Assembly (NCBI RefSeq): GCF_021474405.1
Contig: NZ_JAKEIO010000010.1
Span: forward strand, 1 to 64,000
Source of the DNA: [Streptosporangium] indianense
Lineage (GTDB): Bacteria; Actinomycetota; Actinomycetes; Streptomycetales; Streptomycetaceae
Direction: 5' to 3'
Length of the DNA stretch: 64,000 nt
This document shows, one piece after another, positions 1-8,931 of this stretch. Positions within the stretch are counted from its first letter, which is position 1. Every line of letters starts with the position of its first letter. The position numbers and the translations under genes are program-made. The notes below the pieces were generated by a model. That model ran no database searches, was not told the origin of the DNA, and saw only the letters and a program-made list of their open reading frames with translations.

Positions 1-1378
1 GAGCGGGGGTCGGGGCGGGGGCCGGTCCCGGCCCGCCGACGGCGCCGGCACTCGCGGCGGCGGGCGCGGGCGCCGGCGCGGCGGTGAACCCCTGGCCCCC
101 CGTCCCGGTGCTCGCGGCAGCCGCCGGGACCGACCCCATGGCCTGCGCCGCGAGCCCCCGTACGCCCGACCCGTTCGTCTCGCTCACCAGCCGGTCCACG
201 GCCGCCGTACCCGAGCTGTAGCTGGTCCCATTGCTCAGCTCGGGTACGGCGGCTCCCCTCCTGGACGTCCCGTAGAGCACCTGTTCCAGGCCGGACACCA
301 GGCGACGCACGTCCACCTGGGGGCGCACCACGAGACGCAGGAAGCGGCTGGACGAACCGATCTTGTTGCCGCATTCGCGAACCAGGATCCGGTGCTCGGT
401 GAGCATGCGGTCCCGGACCACGGTGCCTTCGGCGCCCACGGGAAGGCGCACGAAGAGGAAGTTGCCCTGCGACGGGTAGACCGTCAGCCCGGGCAGGGAG
501 GACAGCTGGCCGGCCATGTCGAGCCGGTCGCGGCGCACCTGCTGGAGGCTCTGCGCGTACTCGGCGCCGTGTTCCTTCAGCATGAAGACGACGTGCTCGG
601 CGAAGGAGTTGAGGTTCCACTTCGGCAGCATCGAGCGGATGCGGCCCGCGAGCGCCGGGTTGGCGACGAGGTAGCCGAAGCGGATGCCGTGCAGGCCGAA
701 GTTCTTGCCGAGGCTGCGCAGCACGACCACGTTGGGCCGCAGCATCGCCTCCTGGACGACGGACGGCTCGGCCTCGGCGTCCGCGAACTCCAGGAACGAC
801 TCGTCGATGACGACCAGGTCGAGATCGGCCATGGCGTCCATGAACTGCACGATGGCGTGCTTGTGCAGGAAGCCGCCGTCGGGGTTGTTGGGGTTGCAGA
901 TCACGGCGACGCGGGTGCCGCGGGCCCGGATGAACTCGGCGTACTGGGCGAGGTCGAGGGCGAAGCCGCTGGACTCCTGGAGCGGGAACATGTCGACCCG
1001 CTTGCCGGTCTCCATGGGCTGGTCGGTCCAGCGGCCGAAGGTGGGGACGGGCACGGCGAGGGACTCGCGGACCAGCAGGTGGTCGATCCAGGTGATGAGC
1101 TCGGTCGAGCCGTTGCCCATGGCCACGCACTGCGGCGGGAGCTGGAGCAGGCTGCACAGCTCGGCCGTGATGGTGTCGGCGCTGCTCGGGTAGTACGTGA
1201 TGATGTCGCGCAGCCGGCCCGCCATGTCCTCGAACATGGCCGGGGTCGGGAAGTACGGGTTGCAGGGGATACAGAAGTCCACGGGGCCGGCTCCCTCGCC
1301 GCCCTCACGTGTCAGAGCCGCCATCGACGGGCTGTGTGCCGCGGTACTGCGGAACAGCGACGTGACGTTGTCGGCCAT
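1..1378 (-). CDS. PLP-dependent class I/II aminotransferase (HisC/CobC-like), 3' end outside window
   Basis: The reading frame opens with ATG at 1378 behind a GGAGG-type ribosome binding site and runs off the left edge, giving at least 459 residues. The core (about residues 30-365) has the aminotransferase signature CNPNNPDGG for substrate/PLP contacts, VVIDESFLEF with the PLP-ring Asp, and SLGKNFGLHGIRFGY, whose Lys should form the Schiff base. The family includes histidinol-phosphate aminotransferase and threonine-phosphate decarboxylase; which substrate is used cannot be told here. After the catalytic domain the frame continues for more than 80 residues of Ala/Pro/Gly-rich low-complexity sequence, which HisC and CobC lack. 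It is separated from the upstream epimerase by a strong hairpin at 1431-1462, so it is probably transcribed on its own. Confidence 0.85.
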   Translation of the reverse strand, partial: MADNVTSLFRSTAAHSPSMAALTREGGEGAGPVDFCIPCNPYFPTPAMFEDMAGRLRDIITYYPSSADTITAELCSLLQLPPQCVAMGNGSTELITWIDHLLVRESLAVPVPTFGRWTDQPMETGKRVDMFPLQESSGFALDLAQYAEFIRARGTRVAVICNPNNPDGGFLHKHAIVQFMDAMADLDLVVIDESFLEFADAEAEPSVVQEAMLRPNVVVLRSLGKNFGLHGIRFGYLVANPALAGRIRSMLPKWNLNSFAEHVVFMLKEHGAEYAQSLQQVRRDRLDMAGQLSSLPGLTVYPSQGNFLFVRLPVGAEGTVVRDRMLTEHRILVRECGNKIGSSSRFLRLVVRPQVDVRRLVSGLEQVLYGTSRRGAAVPELSNGTSYSSGTAAVDRLVSETNGSGVRGLAAQAMGSVPAAAASTGTGGQGFTAAPAPAPAAASAGAVGGPGPAPAPTPA

Positions 1379-1430
1379 GGAACCTCCGTATGGGGCGGAC
1401 CCGTTGGGGACGGACGGGCCCGACGTTTAA

Positions 1431-1462
1431 GGGCGGCCCGCGCGGGGGAGCGCGGGCCGCCC
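1431..1462 (-). terminator. Perfect 13-bp stem hairpin after the epimerase gene
   Basis: Arms 1431-1443 and 1450-1462 are perfectly complementary with a 6-nt loop, lying between the epimerase stop (1550) and the aminotransferase start (1378), both on the minus strand. It lacks a long U-tract, as is common in Streptomyces. Likely ends the sugar-cluster transcript. Confidence 0.7.
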
Positions 1463-1549
1463 CTTCATACGGAGACCACGGTCACACTGTTCAACCGTCG
1501 GGAGAACGGTCGGAACATGTGCCCGAACCGTGAAGGTCTGTCGGCGGTC

Positions 1550-2698
1550 TCAGCAGCCGAACGTGTGGATCGTCGTCGTCCGGTACGTCTGCCCAGGTCG
1601 CAGCACCGTCGAGGGGAACTTCGGCTTGTTCGGCGAGTCCGGGAAGTGCTGCGTCTCCAGGCACAGCGCGTCGCCCTGCCGGTAGGTGCGGCCGGACGGG
1701 CCGGTCAGGGTGCCGTCGAGGAAGTTGCCGGAGTAGAACTGCAGGCCCGGCTCGTTCGTGGCGATCTTCAGGCTGCGGCCGGAGGCCGGGTCGCGCAGGG
1801 TGGCGACGTGCTCGGGCCGGGCGGTGATGCCCTTGTCGAGGACCCAGTTGTGGTCGAAGCCCTTGGCGGTCACCAGCTGCGGGTGCGAGGTGCGGATGTC
1901 CCGGCCGATCGGCTTGGCCCGGCCGAAGTCGAAGGGCGTGCCCGCGACCTTGGCCAGCTCGCCGGTGGGGATCAGGCCCGCGTCGGTGGGTGTGTAGCGG
2001 GAGGCGGCGATCTGAAGCTCGTGGTCCTCGATGGTGCCGCTGCCCTCACCGGCCAGGTTCCAGTACACGTGGCTGGTCAGGTTGACGACGGTGGCCTTGT
2101 CGGTGGTGGCCTCGTAGTCGATGCGCCAGTCGCCGTGCCGGGTGAGCGTGTACGTCACCTTGGTCTTGAGCGTGCCCGGGTAGCCCATCTCGCCGTCGAC
2201 GGACGTGTAGTACAGGTGCAGGCCGACGTCGGTGCCCTTGGTGAACGGCTCGACGTCCCACACGCGCTTGTCGAAGCCCTTGGCGCCGCCGTGCAGGCTC
2301 TGCTCACCGTCGTTGACGGACAGCTGGTGGTCCTTGCCGTCCAGGGTGAACTTTCCCTTGCCGATGCGGTTGCCGTAGCGGCCGATCAGGGCGCCGAAGT
2401 ACGGGCTCTTGGCGACGTAGTCCTCGAGGTTGTCGAAGCCCGCGGAGACGTTGGCGTAGCGGCCGCGGCGGTCGGGTATCTCCAGGGACTGGACGATGCC
2501 GCCGTAGGAGAGGACCTTCAGGCGGGTGCCGCCGTTCTCCAGTGACCAGCTGTAGACCTTCGTGCCGTCGGCGAGTTTGCCGAAGAGCGTCTTCACCGGC
2601 TTCCTGCCTCCCGTGGCGTGCGCCGTGCCGCCGAGCGTGGTGGCGGCCATGCCCGCTGCCGCCGCTCCCGCGATGACCGTGCGTCTGTTCAGTTCCAT
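1550..2698 (-). CDS. galM: Exported aldose 1-epimerase (mutarotase), Tat signal
   Basis: 382 residues. Aldose 1-epimerases interconvert alpha and beta anomers of sugars such as galactose. GalM landmarks are present: LHGG with His136, the general-acid region NLTSHVYWNL with His210, and CLETQHFPDSPN with the base Glu348. The first 30 residues read as a twin-arginine signal (NRRTVIAG followed by an Ala-rich stretch), so the protein should act outside the membrane. That is unusual for GalM, which is normally cytoplasmic as in the paralogue at 17963-18934. It is last in the minus-strand sugar cluster, 57 nt after the permease gene with a hairpin between them. Start ATG at 2698 has a GGGAG site 6 nt upstream. 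Inferred role: presenting the right anomer to the ABC importer. Confidence 0.88.
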   Translation of the reverse strand: MELNRRTVIAGAAAAGMAATTLGGTAHATGGRKPVKTLFGKLADGTKVYSWSLENGGTRLKVLSYGGIVQSLEIPDRRGRYANVSAGFDNLEDYVAKSPYFGALIGRYGNRIGKGKFTLDGKDHQLSVNDGEQSLHGGAKGFDKRVWDVEPFTKGTDVGLHLYYTSVDGEMGYPGTLKTKVTYTLTRHGDWRIDYEATTDKATVVNLTSHVYWNLAGEGSGTIEDHELQIAASRYTPTDAGLIPTGELAKVAGTPFDFGRAKPIGRDIRTSHPQLVTAKGFDHNWVLDKGITARPEHVATLRDPASGRSLKIATNEPGLQFYSGNFLDGTLTGPSGRTYRQGDALCLETQHFPDSPNKPKFPSTVLRPGQTYRTTTIHTFGC

Positions 2699-2722
2699 GT
2701 GTGCGGCTCCCGGATAAGGAGA

Positions 2723-2746
2723 GGGCCCCGCCTTGCGGCGGGGCCC
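2723..2746 (-). terminator. 10-bp stem hairpin between permease and epimerase genes
   Basis: Arms 2723-2732 and 2737-2746 are perfectly complementary around a TTGC loop. It lies just after the permease stop (2756) and before the epimerase start (2698). It could be a partial terminator or mRNA stabiliser that lowers expression of the epimerase relative to the importer. Confidence 0.55.
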
Positions 2747-2755
2747 CGATCTGAC

Positions 2756-4000
2756 TTACGAACCGACCTTGCGCTTGTTCCACACGTCGAACCCGACCGC
2801 CGCCAGCAGCACCAGGCCCTTGATGACCTGCTGCCAGTCGGTGCCGATGCCGACGAGGTTCATACCGTTGTTCAGCACGCCCAGGACCAGGCCACCGATG
2901 ATCGCGCCGAGCACGGTGCCGACACCGCCGCTCATCGACGCGCCGCCGATGAACGAGGCCGCGATCGCCTCCAGCTCGAAGTTGAGGCCGGCCTTGGGAG
3001 AGGCCGCGTTGAAGCGGGCGGCGAAGACCAGACCCGCCAGGGCCGCGAGCATGCCCATGTTCAGGAAGACCAGGAAGGTGACCTTCTTGTCCTTCACACC
3101 CGACAGCTTGGCCGCCGGGAGGTTGCCGCCGATGGCGTAGATGTGGCGGCCGATGATGGCGTTGCGCATGACGTAGCCGAAGCCGACGAGCAGCACGCCG
3201 AGGATGAGCAGCACGATCGGGGCGCCCTTGTAGCTGGCGAGCAGCAGCGTGAGCGTCAGCACCGCGGCGCCGATGGCTACCAGCTTCAGCAGGAACAGCT
3301 TGGTGGGCGGGACGTCCAGGTCGAACTCCTGCTGCCGCTTGCGGTCACGGACCTCCTGGAAGATCACGAAGGCGATCATCGCGAAGCCCAGCAGCAGGGT
3401 GAGGTTGTGGTAGTTCGTGTTCGGTCCGACCTCGGGCAGGAACCCGTTGGCGACCTTTTGCAGCCCGTCCGGGAACGGGCCGAGGGTCTGGCCCTCCAGG
3501 AAGATCTCCGTCAGTCCGCGGAAGATCAGCATGCCCGCCAGGGTCACGATGAACGACGGTATGCCGCCGTACGCGATGAAGAACCCCTGTACGGCACCGG
3601 CGACCGCGCCCACGGCCAGGCACAGCACCACGGCGAGGGGCCAGGGCAGATCCTGTTTGACCATGAACACCGCGGCCATCGACCCGACGAACGCGGTCAG
3701 GGAGCCGACCGAGAGGTCGATGTGGCCGGCGATGATGACCAGCATCATGCCGATGGCCAGGATCAGGATGTAGCTGTTCTGCAGCACCAGGTTGGAGACG
3801 TTGCGCGGGAGCAGCAGGTCGCCGTCGGTCCAGACGGCGAACAGGACCACGATCAGGCCCAGCGCGATCAGCATGCCGTACTGCCGCATGTTGCGGCGCA
3901 TGCCGTCCAGCACCAGCTGCAACAGGCCGTCGCCCGCGGCCCCTCCGCTCTTGCCCGGCGGCGCGGGGGCCGGGCTCTTGGCGGTCACGTCCGTGCTCAT
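2756..4000 (-). CDS. mmsB: Multiple-monosaccharide ABC transporter permease (MmsB/GguB/XylH type)
   Basis: 414 residues, strongly hydrophobic with about ten predicted membrane segments and a soluble N-terminal stretch of about 40 residues. The family motif region [15 protein letters not shown] and the C-terminal [19 protein letters not shown] match the BPD_transp_2 permeases of carbohydrate CUT2 importers. The extra loop around residues 210-235 (charged, [13 protein letters not shown]) is typical of the longer XylH/GguB subgroup. Its ATG overlaps the stop of the ATPase gene by 4 nt (ATGA at 3997-4000), so the two are translationally coupled. It forms the channel through which the ChvE-like binding protein delivers a monosaccharide. 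Confidence 0.9.
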   Translation of the reverse strand: MSTDVTAKSPAPAPPGKSGGAAGDGLLQLVLDGMRRNMRQYGMLIALGLIVVLFAVWTDGDLLLPRNVSNLVLQNSYILILAIGMMLVIIAGHIDLSVGSLTAFVGSMAAVFMVKQDLPWPLAVVLCLAVGAVAGAVQGFFIAYGGIPSFIVTLAGMLIFRGLTEIFLEGQTLGPFPDGLQKVANGFLPEVGPNTNYHNLTLLLGFAMIAFVIFQEVRDRKRQQEFDLDVPPTKLFLLKLVAIGAAVLTLTLLLASYKGAPIVLLILGVLLVGFGYVMRNAIIGRHIYAIGGNLPAAKLSGVKDKKVTFLVFLNMGMLAALAGLVFAARFNAASPKAGLNFELEAIAASFIGGASMSGGVGTVLGAIIGGLVLGVLNNGMNLVGIGTDWQQVIKGLVLLAAVGFDVWNKRKVGS

Positions 4001-5547
4001 CGGGTTACCTCTTTGTCCTTCGTCATCTGACGCATCAGCGATTCCTGGGAGGCCTCGGCCCGCGAGAACTCACCCGTCAGCCGCCCCCCGGCCATCGTGT
4101 AGATGCGGTCGCACATGCCGAGCAGCTCGGGCAGCTCGGAGGAGATGAAGACGACCGCCTTGCCCTGGGCGGCCAGCTGGTCGATGACCGTGTAGATCTC
4201 GTACTTGGCGCCGACGTCGATACCGCGCGTCGGCTCGTCCAGGATCAGCACGTCCGGACCCGAGAAGATCCACTTGCTGAGGACGACCTTCTGCTGGTTT
4301 CCGCCGGAGAGCTTGCCCACCGGTTCGAACACCGTCGGCGCCTTGATGTTCATGGACTTGCGGAAGCCCTCGGCGACCTGCCGCTCCTCGTGCTCGTCGA
4401 CCACACCGCGCCTCGCGACCTTGCCCAGGGCGCTCAGCGAGATGTTCCGGTTGATGGTGTCGATGAGGTTGAGGCCGTAGTGCTTGCGGTCCTCGGTGAC
4501 GTACGCGATGCCGTGCTTGACCGCTTCGGGGACGGTCTTGGTGCGGATCTCCGTGCCGTCCTTGAGGACCGTGCCGGCCGCGTACCGGCCGTAGGTCCGC
4601 CCGAAGACGCTCATCGCGAGTTCGGTGCGGCCGGCGCCCATCAGACCGGCGATTCCGACGATCTCCCCGCGCCGCACGTGCAGCGACACGTCGTCGCACA
4701 CCTTGCGCTGCTGGTCGATCGGGTGGTGCACGGTCCAGCCGCGGATCTCCAGGGCCGGAGCCGCGCCCTCCTCGGGCTCGTGCGGCGACCGCTCCGGGAA
4801 GCGGTTCTCCAGGTCCCGGCCGACCATGCCGCTGATGATCCGGTCCTCGGTGGTCTCCGCGGCCTTCACGTCGAGGGTCTCGATGGTCCGGCCGTCGCGC
4901 AGGATCGTCACCGAGTCGGCGACCTTGCGGATCTCGTTGAGCTTGTGGGAGATGATGATCGAGGTGATGCCCTGCTTCTTCAACTCCAGGATCAGGTCGA
5001 GGAGTTTGCCGCTGTCCTCGTCGTTCAGGGCGGCGGTCGGCTCATCCAGGATGAGCAGCTTCACCCTCTTCGACAGGGCCTTCGCGATCTCCACGAGCTG
5101 CTGCTTGCCCACGCCGATGTCGGCGACGCGGGTGTCGGGGTGGTCGCCGAGCCCCACCCGGCGCAGTAGTTCGGTGGCGTGCCGCAGGGTCTCGGTCCAG
5201 CTGATGATCCCCCGGGTGGCGTGCTCGTTGCCGAGGAAGATGTTCTCGGCGAGGGAGAGGTAGGGCACCAGGGCCAGTTCCTGGTGGATGATCACGATGC
5301 CGCGCTCTTCGCTGGCCCGGATGTCCTTGAACTGGCAGACCTCTCCCTCGAAGAGGATGTCGCCCTCGTACGTGCCGTGCGGGTGGACGCCGGAGAGGAC
5401 CTTCATCAGGGTCGACTTGCCGGCGCCGTTCTCCCCGCAGATGGCGTGGACCTCGCCCTGGCGGACGGTCAGTGTGACGTTCGACAGCGCCTTGACGCCG
5501 GGAAAGGTCTTGACGATCGAGCGCATTTCCAGGACGGGTCCCGCCAT
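3997..5547 (-). CDS. mmsA: Multiple-monosaccharide ABC transporter ATP-binding protein (double ATPase)
   Basis: 516 residues from ATG at 5547, chosen because GGAAGG lies 7 nt upstream; an in-frame TTG 15 nt earlier has no comparable site. Two ABC ATPase domains in tandem are visible, as in XylG, RbsA and GguA. The first has Walker [10 protein letters not shown] (about residues 38-46), Walker [12 protein letters not shown] and an H-loop ISHKL. The second has the degenerate P-loop region [10 protein letters not shown], signature LSGGNQQK and Walker [13 protein letters not shown]. The second domain's altered Walker A is normal for this family. It powers import together with the permease (4-nt overlap) and the binding protein 46 nt upstream. 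Confidence 0.92.
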   Translation of the reverse strand: MAGPVLEMRSIVKTFPGVKALSNVTLTVRQGEVHAICGENGAGKSTLMKVLSGVHPHGTYEGDILFEGEVCQFKDIRASEERGIVIIHQELALVPYLSLAENIFLGNEHATRGIISWTETLRHATELLRRVGLGDHPDTRVADIGVGKQQLVEIAKALSKRVKLLILDEPTAALNDEDSGKLLDLILELKKQGITSIIISHKLNEIRKVADSVTILRDGRTIETLDVKAAETTEDRIISGMVGRDLENRFPERSPHEPEEGAAPALEIRGWTVHHPIDQQRKVCDDVSLHVRRGEIVGIAGLMGAGRTELAMSVFGRTYGRYAAGTVLKDGTEIRTKTVPEAVKHGIAYVTEDRKHYGLNLIDTINRNISLSALGKVARRGVVDEHEERQVAEGFRKSMNIKAPTVFEPVGKLSGGNQQKVVLSKWIFSGPDVLILDEPTRGIDVGAKYEIYTVIDQLAAQGKAVVFISSELPELLGMCDRIYTMAGGRLTGEFSRAEASQESLMRQMTKDKEVTR

Positions 5548-5593
5548 GGTCGTGCCTTCCAATCAGTGGTGAATCGTCGGTCGGTGGCGGGGA

Positions 5594-6706
5594 CTACTTG
5601 AGGTCGCTCTCCTTGATGTAGCCGGAGTCGACGACCTCCTTCTGGTAGTTCGACTTGTCGACCGCGACCGGCTCCAGCAGGTAGGCCGGGACGACCTTCG
5701 CGCCGTTGTCGTAGGTCTTGGTGTCGTTGACCTCGGGCTTCTTCTTGTTGAGCAGCGCGTCGACCATGTTCGAGGACACCTTGGCGAGCTGGCGGGTGTC
5801 CTTGTAGACGGTCATCGACTGCTGGCCGGCGATGATCGACTTCACCGAGGCGACCTCGGCGTCCTGGCCCGTGACGACCGGCAGCGGCTTGCTCTTGGAG
5901 CCGTAGTCGTCGGACTTCAGGGCCGACAGGATGCCGATGGAGATGCCGTCGTAGGGGGAGAGGACGGCGTCGACCCGCTGGCTCTTGTAGGCGGAGGTCA
6001 GGATGTCGTCCATGCGCTTCTGGGCGGTGCCGCCGTCCCAGCGCAGGGTGGTGACCTGGTTGAGCTTGGTCTGGCCGGAGCGGACGACGAGCTGCTTCTT
6101 GTCGATGTAGGGCTGCAGGACGTTCATGGCGCCCTGGAAGAAGTAGCGGGTGTTGTTGTCGTCGTTGGAGCCGGCGAACAGCTCGATGTTGAACGGGCCC
6201 TTCTTGGAACCGTCCTTCAGGCCGAGCTTCTCGACGATGTAGGTGCCCTGGAGCTCGCCGACCTTCTCGTTGTCGAAGGAGGCGTAGTAGTCGACGTTCT
6301 GCGTGCCGAGGATCAGGCGGTCGTAGGAGATGACCGGGATGTTCGCGTCCTTGGCCTGCTGGAGCACGTTGTTCATCGACTTGTTGTCGATCGCGGCGAT
6401 GATCAGTGCCTTGACGCCCTGCGTGATCAGGTTCTCGACCTGCGAGACCTGCTGGTCCGGGTCGTCCTCGCCGTAGACCAGCTTGGTCTTGTAGCCCTTG
6501 GACCGGAGGTCCTTGACGACGTTGTTGCCGTCGGCGATCCAGCGCTCGGAGGACTTGGTCGGCATCGCGATGCCGATGGTGGCGCCCTTCGTGTCGCCTC
6601 CGCTCTCCTTGCTGCCGCCCTCACCGCTCTGGCCGCAGGCGGACAGGGTCAGGGCGAGGGAGGCGGCTCCGGCTATGGCGGTGACTGCGGCTCTGCGGAT
6701 ACGCAT
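5594..6706 (-). CDS. chvE: Sugar-binding lipoprotein of ABC importer (ChvE/XylF type)
   Basis: 370 residues from ATG at 6706. Four ATGs within 10 nt could serve; 6706 is favoured because AAGGA lies about 8 nt upstream. The N-terminus is a lipoprotein signal with lipobox LTLSAC and Cys24, followed by a Gly/Ser/Glu linker and a periplasmic-binding-protein fold ([32 protein letters not shown]). These phrases recall ChvE, which binds galactose, arabinose, xylose and glucose in Agrobacterium. In a Gram-positive cell it would be tethered outside the membrane. It is the first gene of the importer operon and has its own 140-nt upstream region, so it probably has its own promoter. The exact sugar is not readable from sequence. 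Confidence 0.9.
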   Translation of the reverse strand: MRIRRAAVTAIAGAASLALTLSACGQSGEGGSKESGGDTKGATIGIAMPTKSSERWIADGNNVVKDLRSKGYKTKLVYGEDDPDQQVSQVENLITQGVKALIIAAIDNKSMNNVLQQAKDANIPVISYDRLILGTQNVDYYASFDNEKVGELQGTYIVEKLGLKDGSKKGPFNIELFAGSNDDNNTRYFFQGAMNVLQPYIDKKQLVVRSGQTKLNQVTTLRWDGGTAQKRMDDILTSAYKSQRVDAVLSPYDGISIGILSALKSDDYGSKSKPLPVVTGQDAEVASVKSIIAGQQSMTVYKDTRQLAKVSSNMVDALLNKKKPEVNDTKTYDNGAKVVPAYLLEPVAVDKSNYQKEVVDSGYIKESDLK

Positions 6707-6846
6707 GATCATCATCCTTGATCTGTGGCAGGGCTCGGTCTGAGGCGCGAAGTCGCTCCTTGGTGGTCGTGCCGGAAAGACCGAGAAGAGTTGTGGTGGA
6801 TTGTGGTCGACTGTGTCTTCTTTTGTGAAGTCGAGTAGCCGGAACG

Positions 6847-7815
6847 TTATGACGAGATTTCGAACCGTTGCAGATCGCCCGGCAGCCGGGACCCGAGCGG
6901 CGCCATGTCGCCGTCCGCTCCGTGGCGCGCCAGGAGGTCCAGGGCGAGCCGGCCGCGGCGCACCCGCTCCCTGGCGGTGGCCAGGGTCAACTCCCGCATG
7001 TGGTGCCCGTACGGGTAGATGCCGGGGGCCTTGGACAAGCCGAACTTCAGGTACAACGGGGCGCCGCGTCTGATGAGTTCGGCCACCTCGTACATGCGGA
7101 CGTAGCCGCCGAGGTCGTCCGGTGCCTCGATGTACATGTCCATCGGGGCGCCCGACACCCGGCGGATCTCGGTGAGGTGATCGAGCGTCAGGTCGCTGGG
7201 CACGTTGACGGAGTCGGCGCCCAGGCGCTCGTAGACCGCGTACGCGGCCGGGTTGACCGGCCCGATGAGCGCGGAGACCTTGAGCGTCGTGTCGGCCGGG
7301 ATGATGCCGGCCGCCCGTGCCCGGTGCAGCGTCCACAGCACGCCTTCGTCGGCGACGAGCAGGCACCTGACGCCCAGCTCGGTTGCCCGGACGGCGTCTT
7401 CGACACAACCGGCGACGGCGTCGTGGCCGCGGGCGCGCAGTCCGGCCCCCCGCGAGTCGGTGCGCGTGGACCCGCCGATGTCCCAGGTGCCGCGCGGGCC
7501 CGTGAACAGGCAGAGCTCGATGTCGCGTTCACCGGTCGACTCGACCATCTCGGTGATCTCGGCGTCGGACAGCATCCACACGCCGCTGCCCTGGCTGATC
7601 CGGTGGATCGGCACGTCCAGCCGCGAGGCCTCCTTCAGCACCACCGCGAGTGCCTCGGGGCCCTCGCAGGAGGGGATCTCGGTGCGCCAGCGGCCGCCGC
7701 CGGGGAAGGAGTGCGCGGACGTGTCGGCGGGATCGGGGTCGGGTGCGCTCAGGCCCAGCGCGGCGAGGGCCGGCTCACCGGGCCTGCGGGCTGCCGTGGC
7801 GGAAGCGTCGGTCAC
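6847..7815 (-). CDS. TIM-barrel protein, distantly peptidase U32-like
   Basis: 322 residues, GTG start at 7815 with AAGGA 7 nt upstream. No signal or membrane segment. The sequence reads as an alpha/beta barrel: alternating strand/helix phrases such as [47 protein letters not shown] and [14 protein letters not shown]. The ADSVNVPSD and the late PLYLKFGL blocks suggest a U32-peptidase-like or other PLP-independent barrel, but I do not recognise a catalytic set and the call is tentative. It lies between the dehydrogenase and the ABC importer on the same strand. A large hairpin upstream (7880-7924) suggests separate transcription. Position implies a step in metabolism of the imported sugar or its acid. 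Confidence 0.5.
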   Translation of the reverse strand: MTDASATAARRPGEPALAALGLSAPDPDPADTSAHSFPGGGRWRTEIPSCEGPEALAVVLKEASRLDVPIHRISQGSGVWMLSDAEITEMVESTGERDIELCLFTGPRGTWDIGGSTRTDSRGAGLRARGHDAVAGCVEDAVRATELGVRCLLVADEGVLWTLHRARAAGIIPADTTLKVSALIGPVNPAAYAVYERLGADSVNVPSDLTLDHLTEIRRVSGAPMDMYIEAPDDLGGYVRMYEVAELIRRGAPLYLKFGLSKAPGIYPYGHHMRELTLATARERVRRGRLALDLLARHGADGDMAPLGSRLPGDLQRFEISS

Positions 7816-7879
7816 AGGAATGTCCTTCAGTTCGATATTTCGGACGAGGTTCGCGGCTCTGGGCAGGGCAAGGCTGGGT

Positions 7880-7924
7880 GTACGCCGGTACGGGGGCCGT
7901 CAGGTTGCTCCCGTACCGGCGTAC
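7880..7924 (-). terminator. 15-bp perfect stem hairpin inside the sugar cluster
   Basis: Arms 7880-7894 and 7910-7924 are exact complements around a 15-nt loop, starting 2 nt after the dehydrogenase stop codon. It very likely ends the dehydratase-dehydrogenase transcript and splits the cluster into two or three units. Confidence 0.75.
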
Positions 7925-7926
7925 GA

Positions 7927-8931
7927 CTAGGGGCGGAGCAGGACCTTGCCCACCGTGGGGTCGCCGGCCCCGACCAGTGCGATGGCCTGCGAGAACTCGG
8001 TGAGGGGCAGCTCGTGCGTCACCAGCGGCAGCGGGTCGAGCAGACCGGCGGCGAACACCCGCACCGTGTGCGCCCAGGCGTCCGGCGGCGCACCGAAGAC
8101 GGTGTGCACCTCCAGCTGCCGTACGACGAGGTCGGTCGGGTCGAGACCGTCGGCGTCCGGCGCCGGGATGCCGGTCAGGACCAGCCGCCCGCCGCGCCGG
8201 AGCAGACCGGCCGAGATCCGGGCGGCGTCCGCGGACCCGGCCGTCTCGATCACCACGTCGAAGTCGTCCGGGAGCTGCTGGTCCTTCGTCCGGAAGTCCG
8301 TCGCGCCGTAACTCCGCGACAGCGCCTCGCGGTCCCGGCGGGTGCCGACGACCAGCAGCTCGGCCGGCGAGTTGGCCTTGAGGAACTGCACGGCGAACAT
8401 GCCGAGCGTGCCGGTGCCGACCACGGCGACGCGCTCACCGGGCCGCGCGTTGCCCTTCAGGGCGGCTGCCGCGATGCACGCGGCCGGCTCCAGGAGGGCC
8501 GCGGCCGTCAGGTCGCAGTCGTCCGGGAGGGCGTGCAGGAGACGGGCCGGCAGGGTCAGCGTGGCGGCCATCGCGCCCGGCTGGGTGAACCCGGTCTCCT
8601 CGTAGCCGGCCGTGCACAGGGTCGTGTCGCCCGCGTGGCAGCGGTCGCAGACCTGACAGTTTCGAAAGCCCTCACCGACGACCTTGCGGCCCACGAGGGA
8701 CTCCGGGACGCCGGTGCCGACGGCCTCCACCGTCCCGGACCACTCGTGGCCCGGGGTCAGCGGGTAACGCACATAGCCCTCGGGCCGGTTGCCCTGGTAG
8801 ACCTCGCGGTCGCTGCCGCAGATCCCGGCGGCGTGCACCCGCACCAGGGCCTCGCCGGCACCGGGCCGCCGCGGCTCGTGCGGGACGAGACGGTGTTCGC
8901 CCGGGGCGTCGACGACGACCGCGGTGCTCAC
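7927..8931 (-). CDS. Zinc-dependent alcohol/sugar dehydrogenase (MDR superfamily)
   Basis: 334 residues from GTG at 8931, which overlaps the preceding dehydratase stop as GTGA. Catalytic zinc ligands are visible in AAGICGSD and TPGHEWSG; the structural zinc is bound by the cysteine lobe NCQVCDRCHAGDTTLC (four Cys). The Rossmann nucleotide-binding region reads VAVVGTGTLGMFAVQFL. These features match sorbitol/L-threonine/galactitol dehydrogenase-type MDR enzymes that oxidise a secondary alcohol with NAD(P)+. Tight coupling with the dehydratase gene suggests the two act on consecutive intermediates, perhaps sugar to lactone or a later keto-intermediate. Substrate is not determined by the sequence. 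A strong hairpin follows the stop codon. Confidence 0.85.
   Translation of the reverse strand: MSTAVVVDAPGEHRLVPHEPRRPGAGEALVRVHAAGICGSDREVYQGNRPEGYVRYPLTPGHEWSGTVEAVGTGVPESLVGRKVVGEGFRNCQVCDRCHAGDTTLCTAGYEETGFTQPGAMAATLTLPARLLHALPDDCDLTAAALLEPAACIAAAALKGNARPGERVAVVGTGTLGMFAVQFLKANSPAELLVVGTRRDREALSRSYGATDFRTKDQQLPDDFDVVIETAGSADAARISAGLLRRGGRLVLTGIPAPDADGLDPTDLVVRQLEVHTVFGAPPDAWAHTVRVFAAGLLDPLPLVTHELPLTEFSQAIALVGAGDPTVGKVLLRP

Noticed and set aside
392-2545. Long plus-strand open frame (717 codons) over the aminotransferase and epimerase genes
   Set aside because: It is the complement of two well-supported minus-strand genes; its Arg/Gly/Val/Asp-rich sequence has no family-like pattern, as expected from third-position GC bias.
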